From contig JALKBU010000026.1 of assembly GCA_023091735.1 (NCBI GenBank), positions 1 through 64,000 of the forward strand: a stretch of 64,000 nt of DNA, in the 5' to 3' direction. The notes under the pieces were generated by a model. It was not told the origin of the DNA. It searched no databases and worked only from the letters and a program-made list of their open reading frames with translations. This document shows, piece after piece, positions 22,110 to 33,320 of this stretch (its first letter is position 1; every line of letters begins with the position of its first letter). The position numbers and the translations under genes are program-made. The stretch is from Trichomonas tenax (lineage: Eukaryota > Parabasalia > Trichomonadida > Trichomonadidae).

Positions 22110-22330
22110 TTCAGGGGCCAATCGTTTCCGTCAATTTCCTTAAGCACACGGATAAGTTTTGCGTCATAGCGGAAGTAATCCACTATAGTTAAAACGCTTT
22201 CCTTTGCGTTCTCTTATATCCACTATTTTTGTGGAATAAAGGAGCACTCTATTTGTTCTCTCCAGAGACACCCACAGAGGTACAAATAGCGCAGTCATTC
22301 CCTCACAGAAATAACCTAATGGCTACAAAT
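22110..22330. ncRNA. Possible structured non-coding RNA
   Basis: This ~220-bp block is clearly richer in G+C than its flanks and has no ORF. It can form consecutive stems: AACGC/GCGTT, TCCAC/GTGGA, and CTATTTGT/ACAAATAG enclosing TCTC-TCCA-GAGA. Read on the minus strand it ends in GGCCCCTGAATTATTTTTTTTC, where the T-run would suit a Pol III terminator. I cannot match it to a known RNA, and the strand is not certain. Confidence 0.3.
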
Positions 22331-22576
22331 ATTAATTAAAGATCAATATGAATAACGTTCTCTTAAATTCATACAACACTTCGATTACCAATATTATTTT
22401 TGTTGTAGGAATTTTCTGCAATTGAAATTAATAAAATTTGGATGAACAAATATTAAGACAAGAGACGTATATATTGATCAGAGAACTAGATCGTTGCCGA
22501 TCATGACGAAATCGACAAAGCCCACTGAATTTATATTGATTTAATATATATTCAGGGCGTTTAAATTCTTAAAAGA

Positions 22577-23269
22577 TCATTTCATTGCAACATTCAAAGG
22601 TTTCGAAGGCATGTTTTCGTTTTCGGCAAAGATTGTATCAACTAAGCCAAAATTTATTGGATAAGAATCAATATCAACAGGATTAGACTGTGCTTGCTGA
22701 ATAGGAGGAGCATAGACTACTTGCTGAGTGATTCTTTTCCTTCCTTTGAACCTCAAAATGATATCAGCTACTTTTTGTCCAATTTCGCAGTTTTCAAACG
22801 AGAAATTGGTAATTTCGTCTTTAGAAGAGATAGCAGTAGCGATCTCTTGCATGTGGGTATGCATAAAGCGAACTGTCTCATGATCCATCAAAAATCCACT
22901 AAATTGATGCTAAATAGTGTAGATGAATACGGAGAACTTTCGGTCATTGAGGATCTTTTCAATGAACTCGAAGTTTGCCGCGTACCAGGCCATTGTGTTC
23001 GTAGGATTCCTAATTGCCTCAGAGAGAATTTCCCAATTTTTAGAGATGAAGTTGAGCATTCCAGTTCTTGCACGCCAGTCAGTTCGTGTCAGATGCAGGC
23101 CGAACATCTTCCCAGATAGTTTAACAATAACAGCCAGGAAATCGCGTCTCAAATAGGAAGAATATCTCTTCAGCTCTTGTTTGAGATTTTCTGTAGAGAT
23201 GTGGACGCTCCCAGTGTTCTTTGTTGTCAGTGTTCCTTCAGTTGTCGTTGTTGTGGAGAAGCACATCAT
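22577..23269 (-). pseudogene. Unknown ~230-residue protein split by one in-frame TAG
   Basis: ATG at 23267-23269 opens a frame with a Thr-rich start, then helical sequence (ENLKQELKRYSSYLRRDFLA, MLNFISKNWEILSEAI). It meets TAG at 22910-22912 and continues in the same frame without another stop to 22577 (MDHETVRFMHTHMQEIAT, KVADIILRFKGRKRITQQ, ending NVAMK). Protein-like composition on both sides argues for one original gene. The codons up to and including TAG form a 21-nt GT...AG segment (22910-22930) whose removal would keep the frame, but it lacks the trichomonad branch motif. No domain recognised. Confidence 0.5.
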
Positions 23270-25836
23270 CCTTGGAATACTTTTGAAAATCTGATTTTTT
23301 TATTTTGAAAATTTTCTTATTTTTCTCTTCTGATCATGAAATTCTTATCTTAATCCCCTGTAGAGCCTATTTTTATGATTAAAATCGAGTAAAATTTTCA
23401 GTTTTTAAATTTGCAAAAATTTTTGGAATTGTGAAGATAAAACGTATTGCATTCAAAAAATGTTTAGATAAACTATTGCCAATCGAATAAGAAATAAAAT
23501 AAACAAAATTTCGAATTTGACAACCAAAGCTTTCAAATGTCACTTTGAATAAATGTGAAATAAAACGATTTCCTTTTAATTCTGTTATCTGTATCCCAAA
23601 ACATGGCGTTTTAGAATTTGGACATAAATTTTGTGGACCATTGTCAAATATCAATTTTGGACATTATAGCTTTATTGCAATTACTGTACTTTCTTTTGCC
23701 TAAACATTTATATAGTTATTGGTCGATAAAAACGACTTTATAGTGGATTTGTATAATTTTATAGCTTAAAAAAATGTGAAAATCGATCCAGTGTATAAAC
23801 ATCTGTTTGTATTTTCGATATTTAGTTATATTGTATATTGGATGATTGTCAATTGACGTTTTATATGATGGAAAATGATTCTCAATGTTCCAAAACTGAT
23901 CGATCCAAATGAATTATTGATATGTAGGTCCATTATTTGATATATGAATTGGATTTGGAATCTGTATTGAAATCAATATCTTATCATTGGTTATATTGGG
24001 ATTTTATTTATGCCACTAATCAAGACAGTTGAAGTACAATATGTATATAGATCAAAATTAATCTTGACGATTTTGCAAATTTTGATAGCAAAAATCATTA
24101 TTCTTTTCCACTTAGATATAATTTGTATTTGAACTTTCCATAATGTCGAAATTGTAATTCCAGAATATCATTGGCTTATCTTCATCCATTAGTGATATTG
24201 GTTTATAGAATATCTTCATAACTGAATGGCAGCATACATTTTTATCTTTAGCAGCTGAGCCTATGCTATAAAAACTAATTTATCAACACTAAAATATAAT
24301 TCATCGAAAAATTGATTTGAGTGTTGAATAACACGAACATAATCAAGGGTTAATTAATAATGAGTATTTGATGATATGATGTTGAATTTAATTTTCATTC
24401 ATTGATGGAATTAAATGATGTTTAATCCTAAAAATGAGTGTATATTATAGCTATCTATTATGCAATCTAAATCCATTAATTATATTTTTATTAAAACTTA
24501 ATTTTATCTCTTTGGAATGAAAAAACAAAAAAATTTATAAATATTTTTATTGTTCATAGAGGATGAAAAAATTCAAAATTCATTATTGCACCATCTAATA
24601 TCTATTCCTATGGTCTGATGATATTTCCCATGACGGCTATAAATATTACAGTTCATTTTTATTGACGAATAAAATTGAGAACCAAAATTTACAACATTAG
24701 ATCGCATTATATTGATTATATGTAATGCAATGGGCCATCACTATCGAATTACAACATTATTAGCAAGTACTATCACCACAGAGATATACCAAAACATCGA
24801 AAATTCAAATCTCTACAGATCTGTTGGCCTTTTTCTTGAAGCCTACAATGCGCTGGATCGAACCTTGCAGCACACTGCCATAAGTTCCAGAAGCACGCAA
24901 TCTTATAAAAAACTCACGAAAATGTTTTAAAAATTTCAGAAATTCGCAAAGCAACATCAAATACTCAATGCTCGGCAGAAGAAAATCTGTAAAATTCAGA
25001 GTTTTCCATTATTTTGGATCAGATCTTGATCTGATTAGTAACAAAAATTCATTAAAACGTTTACTATGTGCTAGATAGTTAATCAGGATGCTAATAGCCG
25101 ATTTACATTACAACTTATTAAACTATCCCTCTTTATTTATTATTACCCCTTAAATAAATATCACCTTGTCATTTTTTTCTTCCCAAGACATAATAATCTT
25201 CCAAAACGACATCCTTAATAGATACAATCTATACCGTCTGAAGGCACATAGGAAGCACAGATTCTGTGAAATCGATCGAAATTTCAAAAAATATATGTAA
25301 ACTAATAAAATTTTCAAGGAATATGCAAACTATGCTAGACATTGAGGCACTGGGATTGAGTTCGACCCCCTATTATCAAAATCAATTCAATCGAGTTTTA
25401 CATCAATATACGAACACAGGAACAGCATTTTAAAGTGAATTCCTACTTTTGAGATTTTCACACAAAATTTTTACTTTAAATTTTTGATCTTTATTAGATT
25501 TATAGCAATCACTGACGGTAAGTTTTTGAGGAAAATTGTAAACTTAAATGTTATTTTATTGCTATTTTTAAGCTGTTATAATATATCTATAATATAAAAT
25601 TTTTTGTTTCAAAATTTGAGAAAAGCATTTTTTGTTACTTTTTGACCAACATTTTATCAAAATCAACATATTTGATCGGAAAAATGCCATATACGAAATC
25701 TTTTATTGATTTATGTTCTATTAAAAGAGACTGAAAACAGGAAACAATTATTTTGTTTTTTAGTATTTATATTTGAGTCGAAAAGAAAGTTAAAAAGGTA
25801 TCAGATAAACAATTAATATATTTATCAAACAAGCAA
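23270..25836. other. Long AT-rich intergenic region
   Basis: 2.6 kb without a supportable gene. A 72-codon plus frame at 24712-24930 (no recognisable family, non-ATG start) has somewhat protein-like composition in its second half and may be debris. Confidence 0.4.
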
Positions 25837-26382
25837 TTAGTTTCCGTCAAATGCGAATGGTGTTTCAGTTAAATCAGTTACATCCCAAATGGATTCAAGA
25901 TCTGTTGGGATTTTGCTGTTAACAACCGACGTAAATAGTTCATCGAGTGTCTTGTCACAAGGAATCTGAGGAAATACTTGAGGTTTGATTTCTTTCTTGG
26001 TAATAATTTCAACCTTTGGAACTGAAGAAGTCTGAGATTTCTGTTGATTCTGTTTGTTTGCGATTAGTTGTCTGCAGTGGTTCTTTACTTGAACGACGGT
26101 GTGATTAGGGAAAGAAGTCTGAATTAAATTCCATTTCTTACCATAATCGTGATATTTCTGTAACAACAATTCATCTTCTTCTTGTGTCCACTCCTTGCTT
26201 GCGGCGTGCTTGCATAAAACGTGACGCCATCTGTCTCTGCACTGTTGAACGTTTCTTCCAGGCATCAATGAAGCAATCGTCACCCAATTCGTGTGCTTGC
26301 ATTCTATAATTAGGTAGGTGAGAAGCTTATCTTCTTCATGTGAGAACTTCACCGACTTCATCTTCTTCTTTTCTTCCGACAT
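25837..26382 (-). CDS. Two-repeat Myb-like DNA-binding protein
   Basis: 181 residues from ATG 26380-26382; the codon before it is TTG and is not used. The first Myb repeat is at ~8-58 (FSHEEDKLL ... TNWVTIASLM ... CRDRWRHVL). The second is at ~62-110 (KEWTQEEDELLLQ ... KWNLIQTSF ... VKNHCRQLIA). The spaced aromatic/hydrophobic core is normal for R2R3 domains. The short acidic C-terminus (DLESIWDVTDLTETPF) could activate transcription. Trichomonads encode hundreds of such small Myb proteins, some of which bind promoter elements near initiators. Target genes here are unknown. Confidence 0.93.
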   Translation of the reverse strand: MSEEKKKMKSVKFSHEEDKLLTYLIIECKHTNWVTIASLMPGRNVQQCRDRWRHVLCKHAASKEWTQEEDELLLQKYHDYGKKWNLIQTSFPNHTVVQVKNHCRQLIANKQNQQKSQTSSVPKVEIITKKEIKPQVFPQIPCDKTLDELFTSVVNSKIPTDLESIWDVTDLTETPFAFDGN

Positions 26383-27160
26383 CAAAAAATTAAAAATCGA
26401 AAAAATTAAAAATTGAGAATCAAAAATTTCTTTCTTTCAATTTTGATATATTATGTCAATGACTTCAAGGAAGCTGTTTATTGCCTTATAACATATTCTG
26501 TTCCAATACATCTAAGTTTCGGCGAAATTGTTATAAACATTTCAAAAAATTATTTTAATAAAGATTTCATCACTGCATTATATGGTAAATCTAAATATGC
26601 AATAAAAGTGAATTGATACAAAAAATCATAATCTGCATTGTATATTACACATTTAATAAACCGTTACTCAATTTTTCCATGAAAATTGTGACAAAGGGTA
26701 AAGTACATTCAAAACAAATTTTCCCTTTTTAGCGTGATATAGATTATTTATAATAAATCGAATATTATTTTATCAAACAGATTAAGTAGTCAATTTAGGA
26801 TTTAATTCATTTTTTGACATGAAGATTTTGTTTGATATTTGAAATCAGCGCATGATGTAAATTCTATTTTTGTTGAAGGTTTTTCTTAATTTGAGGGATT
26901 ATTTATCTCTTAGTAATTGATAATATCAAAATTTAATATCTTTGATAATTTTAATTGTAAATTATTTTGACAAATTTACATTGTTGACTTCAACAATTTT
27001 ATCGATCAATCTATTTAGGAATAATTTTTAATTTGCGATATTTACAAATTAATCGTATCGTTTACAAATAAGAGTTCACTTTTTCTTCTCTAAATAGTCT
27101 GTTATATTTTTTTCTTCACATTTTTATATATTATTTGTTCCTGAAGTTGACATGTTTTAT
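26383..27160. other. Intergenic, AT-rich
   Basis: No feature recognised. Confidence 0.5.
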
Positions 27161-28144
27161 TGGAGTTTAATGGAATAAAAAACATTATTGGAATAAAGGT
27201 GACTTTATGCGAATAAAGTGAATTTGGAATCAGACCCTATTTTGGAATAATCGATTTTTTTGGAATCAAAAGTGGAATAATGCAATTAGGAATCAAAAAT
27301 GATTTTGGAATCAAAAGTGGAATAATGGAATTAAGAATCGACCTCAAGGTCTCTGTTATATAGCAACTTATTATGAAGTTGTTAGCTGACATCGAGCTTG
27401 TTTACATGTCAGTTATTCTTCCACTTTGATTCCACGTTTTTGTTGAATAGAGAATACATTGATGCGTGCTATGATATATGCAAGACGACAGCCAATGAAT
27501 TCTATCGATTGAAAATGTAGTTTTGCTTCATAATGAAAAGATTTCAGAATAAATCACTTCTAACTTTTCGATTTTTTAATCATTGTTATTGCATATGCTC
27601 TATATTTGAAGTGTCCATCGATTTTGAAGATCCAGAGATTCCATATATTTAGCATGCAATTAAATACCTGAAAAAGAATGAGAAATTTTTTTCACATAGT
27701 TCAATTGGCAAAACACTCCAAGCTTTAATGAAGAGGTTTGCTGGTTTGACTCGCGGTAGTCGTTCCTTTTTCCTTTTTACCACAAATTCTGGATGATAAT
27801 GCTATCTCAATTTGAATTGGAATTGAGGATAAAGTGATTATGTTTCCATCTGCTTGACTGTTATTCCAAAGTATTTTTGATTCCATTATTATCCATTATT
27901 CCTAATTCCAATATCGAAGTTTATTACAAATTTTGAGAGCATTATTCGCATATCCAAATATTCGGCGATTCCAAATAATTCGGGTATTCCATTATTGTCA
28001 CTTTTCGACTTATTTTTGGCATATGGAATAACCGTCATTATTCCAAATTGGCGGTTATTCCAAAATAGGGTTTGATTCCAAATTCATTTTATTTGCATAA
28101 AGTCACCTTTATTCCAATAAAATTTTTTGTTCCATTAAACTCCA
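27161..28144. mobile_element. 984-bp non-coding element with ~90-bp terminal inverted repeats
   Basis: The first 90 bp (TGGAGTTTAATGGAA... to TTTTGGAATAA) recur inverted at 28055-28144 with about six differences. The inner arms are rich in GGAATAA/GGAATCAAA words, including a two-copy repeat at ~27257-27340, and their inverted forms recur at 27415-27440 and 27865-27930. No transposase ORF is present. I see no clear target-site duplication (flanks TTTTAT and TTTTCA). It is best described as a MITE or foldback element moved by an unknown transposase. Confidence 0.85.
27695..27770 (+). other. tRNA-like segment inside the inverted-repeat element
   Basis: TAGTTCAATTGG resembles a Pol III A box, and GGTTTGACTCG, ~45 nt downstream, a B box. 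Runs of five T follow. The T arm and acceptor do not pair properly, so this is at most a tRNA-derived relic, perhaps of SINE origin. Confidence 0.35.
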
Positions 28145-28413
28145 TTTTCAACATATAGTATGATAAACACATGATAATATGCAAGATTTTCATATTTTTG
28201 AAAAATTATTTTATTTTAATAGTATTTTCCAATGTGAATATGGTTTTTGTAGCGGTTACGCAGAATGCAGCAACTTTACAAATCCCTTCAATTTTGTGAG
28301 GAAAATTTGCTGCATTTTGCGCTGCCAAGCAAAAATTGAATATTTTTTAGTTACATTTTGAAATGTTTACTAAATTTTATTTCATTTTTCACTTGTTTAC
28401 CATTTCGTGCACT

Positions 28414-29259
28414 TCATGCTTGCTGAACAAGCAAAACTCGAGTAGTGCTAGCACTGATGTCTGTCGTAGGAACACTGAAGATGAACTGATGCCATTGATC
28501 GTCTGTGATCTGCCGACACTGATGCTGTGTGATATTCGTGTTGTCGATCATACTGTTCAGACAAACTAAGCCTGATTTCTCTCTGTTTTGATATTCACCG
28601 ATGAAGCTCATTGCAGATGGATATCTTACGATGTATGTGTTAAATAACTTGAAATGAATTTCAGGATTATAATGATCAACGAGAGTATAGTTAAAGACAA
28701 TAACATTTGACATATAGTTATATTCATCAAGAGCATAAATGGAGACTGTATGAAAAGAATTATTTTCAGAATCTGGAATATCAAATTCGAGTGTCGATAA
28801 AGAATGATTAGAAAAAGATTCGATATTTTCTTGATAATATATAACATCAATAGATTCTTCAATCACAAACAATTCAACATACAAATCATCGTGAACATCA
28901 ATATCAATCGACACAGATAAACCAAAGCGATAGATAGATGAAAGACTTGATAAAGCTTTGATAACAGGTGGATCATTGACGAGGATTCGATATTGAACGG
29001 ACGACTAGGAGCCAGATTTTGATGTAATTGTATATTTAATGCTGACATATCCTGCTGTAGATGGAAGATCAAAGATGTCTGTGAATGTGTATGTTTGGAG
29101 ATTATCTTGATGAATATTAATTTGTAAATCACCTGCGTTGTTAACATTTCGATATATTGTCGATTCTTCTTCAGTTGTTCTAAGACTATTTATATCAAAT
29201 GTTATTGAGAACTTCGATGATAATGGATAAACATCCTTTAATTCAGATGTCTTTGTCAA
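28414..29259 (-). pseudogene. 5'-truncated glycine-rich/Ig-like surface protein copy with in-frame TAG
   Basis: The frame has no ATG start. It aligns with the second half of the paralogue at 35618-37453: YTITSKSGS here against YEVTSKSGT there, RILVNDPPVIKALSSL against PILVNKLPIITALNSL. TAG at 29005-29007 interrupts the frame just after SKSGS, and reading continues in phase to TAA at 28414. The Ig/cadherin-like strands (VSIYALDEYNYMSNVIVFN, TTDISASTTRVLL) remain. The whole glycine-rich N-terminus is missing. It is a decayed member of a three-copy local family. Confidence 0.7.
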
Positions 29260-30233
29260 AAAAATACAATTCCTTGACTTTAAAGTGATTTTTTAGATAA
29301 TTTTTTCCAATCTCGAGTTATTAATACTATAGGTACTATAAATTCTATTACTAGAATATAGCAATAACATACAAGAGATTTGCAGAATTTCTAACATTAA
29401 TTTTTTAGCTTGATTTGATTAAACATATCTGACCAAACTTCCTGTATCTTCCTAAAAATTTGCTGATATTGTTTTTATGCTCACAAATGTTTCGATTAGC
29501 AAGCGAATTTGAAAAAATGAAATCAGAATTATATCGATATTGATTATTTTATATCTGGAATGAATTATTGTCTCTGATAGGAATATCTTTAATAATTTAA
29601 ATTTAATACTAAAGATTCATGGACAAAATTCTTGAATGACTAAAAGTTTATCCATCTCAATTTCAAGTTGAGTTTCAAGTTAAAAATGATAAAATATCTT
29701 GTTTTAGCAAATATTAATATTACGTGTTGGAGCATAGTGCAGTTTTCATTTTCTTCATTATGGTGCTGCAAAGCAATTAGATTTGAGAATATTCTTATAT
29801 TGGGTGAGACTGGATGTTTAATTTTAACTAAATGTGCTGTTGATACACATCTATCATTTTTTTCATCCACATATTCCTTGCAGATTTATCATTTTCCCTT
29901 AATTGCTTTTCCTAAATGGCATTTTAAAAATATTCTCTGATATCCAAAAATCTTTTCATTTATAGTTTGATTACCAACAACAGTGTCAAGAACCTTCGAA
30001 TCAAAATAAACTAAAAAGGCAAAAAGCAGATCCATCTTCTGATATTTGAAGCCCAGAAAATATATTTAAACTCAAGATTCATTATTGATAAAAAAAATCA
30101 TGCAGAAAGACTTTCAGAATAATAAAGCTCTAAAAAAATTAATTCTTGACTATTTGTTTAATTAATTAAAATTAGCTGAGAGAGAAACATCGCTAGGAAT
30201 TTGCTACTGCATTGAGTACTGCTATTTGAATGG
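29260..30233. other. Intergenic, AT-rich
   Basis: No supportable gene. The plus frame 29668-29940 and minus frame 29640-29870 overlap each other and look like chance. Confidence 0.4.
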
Positions 30234-30940
30234 TTAGTTAAAATCAACACTGACTTCAGCTTGTGGTCCCTTAAACGAGTGGTTAAACTCAACACTGACT
30301 TCAACTTTCGGCGGTGGGTATGGTTGGGTCAAATCTGCAGTGATTTCAACTTGAGGTGACATGATTGGCATATTAATTTCCACAATTCTTGTTGTGGAAT
30401 ATGAATAGCTACTAGCTTGACAACATGCAGTACCACAGAAAAAGAAATAAACGATGATAGGTGCAACAACGATAACAATAACCGCGATGATGACAGTGCC
30501 CAATTTCTTGATTGATATGTGAGATACAATGCAACTGTAGGATGAACTTATAGGAAATGATCTCGAGCCTCCAAGCCCATAAATCTTATCCGTGTCGCAA
30601 ATTGAGTATCTATCAGATTCTAATCTTGCAGCGATGGTGAAAGAATATGATTTGGAGAATGTTTTGTTGATTTTAAGAACTGCATAAGAAAGCGGTACGT
30701 GACCGGATCTATCAGTAATATATTTGCCGTCATAAACAACAATTGCAGAGTCAGTGTAATCGTCTGGTTCAACTTTTTGAGAGTAATCGAAATTATCATA
30801 ATAACTGAATACACAAATATTCTTAGACGAAGGTGAAATTGTTGCTGGATTATTTCAAGCAAGGTGTATCGCTGATGCTTAGAAAGTGTCTTATTTGAAT
30901 GGCGAATTGATGTTATATATTAATTTTCGACTTCAATCAC
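30234..30940 (-). pseudogene. C-terminal part of a type I surface protein (TM anchor and cytosolic tail)
   Basis: A minus-strand frame runs from ~30850 to TAA at 30234. It carries an extracellular stretch (CVFSYYDNFDYSQKVEPDDY, YSFTIAARLESDRYSIC), a single membrane helix (TVIIAVIVIVVAPIIVYFFF, ~30430-30500), and a tail with three related units (QVEITADL, KVEVSVEFN, QAEVSVDFN). Upstream the sequence continues only after a frame change near 30850 (SNKTLSKHQRYTLL), so the gene is truncated and shifted. The extracellular family is not recognised. Confidence 0.55.
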
Positions 30941-31329
30941 AAATCAAAGGCATACTGATGAGAATCATGGTTTGATAGAATGATTCCATTATCTTTTGTC
31001 CACTGAACTAGATTGATCATTTTCTTCTGTTTTCATTTAAGTTGGATGCTGATATTCTATTAATTTATCATAACCTTGCTGGATTTCTAGTCTAATTTCA
31101 TAGTTTATTATAACCAACAATTTTTGCTTGACTTATAATGCGCCAAGTTTTTTGGGAAGAAAAGAACTTCCATTTTATGTTTGAGAAAATAAAGCAGAAT
31201 CTAATTTTAATTTAGAGTTATTTTCGATTTTTATATAAAATATATAATTTGTTTTTGTAAAACAAAAATCATTCTTATCAAAATCAGTATTTTAATAGTG
31301 GGACGGCATTAATTTATAGATGAAAAAGC

Positions 31330-32043
31330 TTAGTTCAGAACCTTGACGAATTCAGGGCGAGAAACAGTGTAAGAAACCTTCTTAATGAAGACTTTCGGGA
31401 GGTTCTTGTTGCAGAGAGCAACAGAATGTGGGAATGTCTGCTTAGCTTGAACTAATTTATAAGGCCATTGTAAAACATAACAACTGCCACCAACAATTGC
31501 GGAAATAACACCTTCAACACAGCGCTTTGGCCAGAAACCGTTAATCTTTGGAATAACTTGTGGATTAATGACATCTGCACAAACTTGATCCAAACCATTC
31601 TTAATGGTATGGTAGACGACCTGGTCCATGATGGACTCTTTCAGGCCGTGGAATGGCCTTGCTTCTTTCTTTCTTGCATTTTGAAGTGGAGTTCCGAATA
31701 TTCTCGTGAGAGCCCACATCGGGAAACCTGTAGAAGCACCGAACAAGAACGGATGTTTCTTTGCGAATTCTGCTGCTCCTGGGATCAAAAGAATCGTATT
31801 TTTAGATAATTCTTTCGCAACTTGTTGAACGCCTGAAATGGCGCAGAGATCGCGGAACTGTGGAGCAGTAATGTTCGAAACGTTCAGTTTCTTTGCTTGT
31901 GCGAGCGAAAAAAGTTCGCCACAGATTCCAGAAGCGTAACCAGCGCCAAATGTCGCTGCGTAACTCTTCAGGCGGTTCTTTGTGAAGAGAGAACAGAGTG
32001 GACATTCTTGTTTCAGCATTGGTTGCGCTGCAATTTTAACCAT
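31330..32043 (-). CDS. Conserved-looking hypothetical protein, 237 aa
   Basis: The start is placed at ATG 32041-32043 (MVKIAAQPMLKQECPLC). The longer frame begins at an ATG 21 nt upstream, but two initiators (TCACTT and TCATTT) lie between the two ATGs. The protein is basic, with several moderately hydrophobic Gly/Ala segments (ATFGAGYASGICGELF, NTILLIPGAAEF, FLFGASTGFPMWALTRIFG, GVISAIVGGSCYVLQW). These could be membrane helices of an organelle carrier-like protein, but no carrier PxD signature is visible. An N-terminal CPLC pair is present. G+C-rich codons suggest real expression. Function unknown. Confidence 0.75.
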   Translation of the reverse strand: MVKIAAQPMLKQECPLCSLFTKNRLKSYAATFGAGYASGICGELFSLAQAKKLNVSNITAPQFRDLCAISGVQQVAKELSKNTILLIPGAAEFAKKHPFLFGASTGFPMWALTRIFGTPLQNARKKEARPFHGLKESIMDQVVYHTIKNGLDQVCADVINPQVIPKINGFWPKRCVEGVISAIVGGSCYVLQWPYKLVQAKQTFPHSVALCNKNLPKVFIKKVSYTVSRPEFVKVLN

Positions 32044-32049
32044 TAAATA

Positions 32050-32061
32050 AATGAAAAGTGA
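32050..32061 (-). promoter_or_regulatory. Twin initiators that decide the start of the 237-aa gene
   Basis: On the minus strand TCACTTTTCATTTA holds two Inr matches (+1 at 32059 and 32052). Transcripts from either exclude the upstream ATG at 32064 and leave leaders of 16 or 9 nt before the ATG at 32043. Confidence 0.6.
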
Positions 32062-32064
32062 CAT

Positions 32065-32646
32065 TTAATATTGGGGGTGACACCAAAAATTTTTGTGTTC
32101 ATTTTGAATCAATCAAGAGAGAAAAATTGTTTGCAATTTAGATATTAATAAGGAAATGATTGTTGTTTTTTGGCTGTGCACAAACATATCATTTTAATGA
32201 TACTTGATAAGGATTAATACAGAAACCTTTCCAGCACTCATACTGGGTTTGCTGTTTTACTGAATTGGCCTGCTACATGCTAATTCGCTCATTCATTCTA
32301 TAGTTCTAAGTTTTGAGATTGATTTTTATAACATTTTGGAAAATATTTTTTTACAAAATATAGTGCAAAGAAAGAGACTTTATGATAATTTTATTGAAGC
32401 GTAGTTTATACAATTTAATGTTTTTAAAGGTGATCTGGTTATTGCCTTAATCAAGATAACATGGGATTATGAAGATTTGATTTTGAAAGGAATCGTGAAA
32501 CTCTTCATCGTATTCTGTGTTTTCATGATATTTTATGCATAATCCTTTAAAATCAATCATTTATGGATGATTGAAATCAACACATTGGTTTGGATTTTCA
32601 GTGGTAACTCCTGCTTCTATTGTAAAACTTTCGTAACAAAAATTCC
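32065..32646. other. Intergenic, AT-rich
   Basis: No feature recognised. Confidence 0.5.
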
Positions 32647-33320
32647 TCAATATAAAGAAGCTTCCTCCCTCACAGTTGGCATCAGCCGGTCTACGGTTAT
32701 TTCTAAAAGTGACATATTGAAATCAAAGCTACTTGATCGACATGATCTGATGAGTCCATAATCATTATCATGCTGGTAACAATCTATGATGTTTATATAC
32801 GACATTCTACATGTTGAATATTCCCCTTGGATTATAACTGAATTTGCAGCATATTCTTTGACACAATTAATATATTTTACATTATGATTGGATGTCGAAT
32901 ATGTTCTAAAACTGGCAATATGATTAGATTTATTATCGGTTGTGTTAAAAATTCTGACGTTGGAAATTCCTCCTTCCATATTTGTTGGACAACCACAAAT
33001 AGTGGATGATGATGTCATATAATACTTCGTTACAGAAATATATTGTAAATCATATAACATCGCAATAATATTTGTGGAAGAACAATTATATACGCTGACT
33101 TGATAAAGCGTAATATTATTCATCTTCAAATTCATTGCCGCTCCCCTTTCTGTGGCACATCATTCTTGAAAGCAACAATTTTTTATATATGCGTCATGTG
33201 TTCGATTTTTATCAGATATTGCTCCTCCATTGCCTCATTTGATATTATAAAAGAAGGAATTAATCGCATTTACAACTATAAATCAGCTACATTACGAATA
33301 ATAGGAAAAATCAAAAATGA
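32647..33320 (-). pseudogene. Pmp-like (GGAI-repeat beta-helix) surface protein fragment with two TGA stops
   Basis: The minus-strand frame reads AINSFFYNIK-stop-GNGGAISDKNRTHDAYIK, then NCCFQE-stop-CATERGAAMNLKMNN. It runs on through MEGGISNVRIFN to TAA at 32647. Repeated GGAI/GGI motifs, Cys-rich turns and ~20-residue strand spacing fit the parallel beta-helix of chlamydial-type polymorphic membrane proteins, a known trichomonad surface family. Two in-frame TGAs, no signal peptide and no TM segment mark it as a remnant. Confidence 0.65.

Noticed and set aside
22117..22140. CTTAAGGAAATTGACGG similarity to the 18S rRNA universal core
   Set aside because: Only ~17 nt match imperfectly and the flanks do not resemble rRNA.
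24853..24880. GGTTCGATCC (minus strand) as a tRNA B box
   Set aside because: No pairing T stem, A box or acceptor could be assembled around it.
20057..29259. Reassignment of TAG to a sense codon
   Set aside because: TAG ends the intact coiled-coil gene at 41122, TAA and TGA also interrupt other decayed genes, and frameshifts occur alongside.
31330..32064. Longer start (ATG 32064) for the 237-aa protein
   Set aside because: Two initiator motifs lie downstream of that ATG, so transcripts should not include it.
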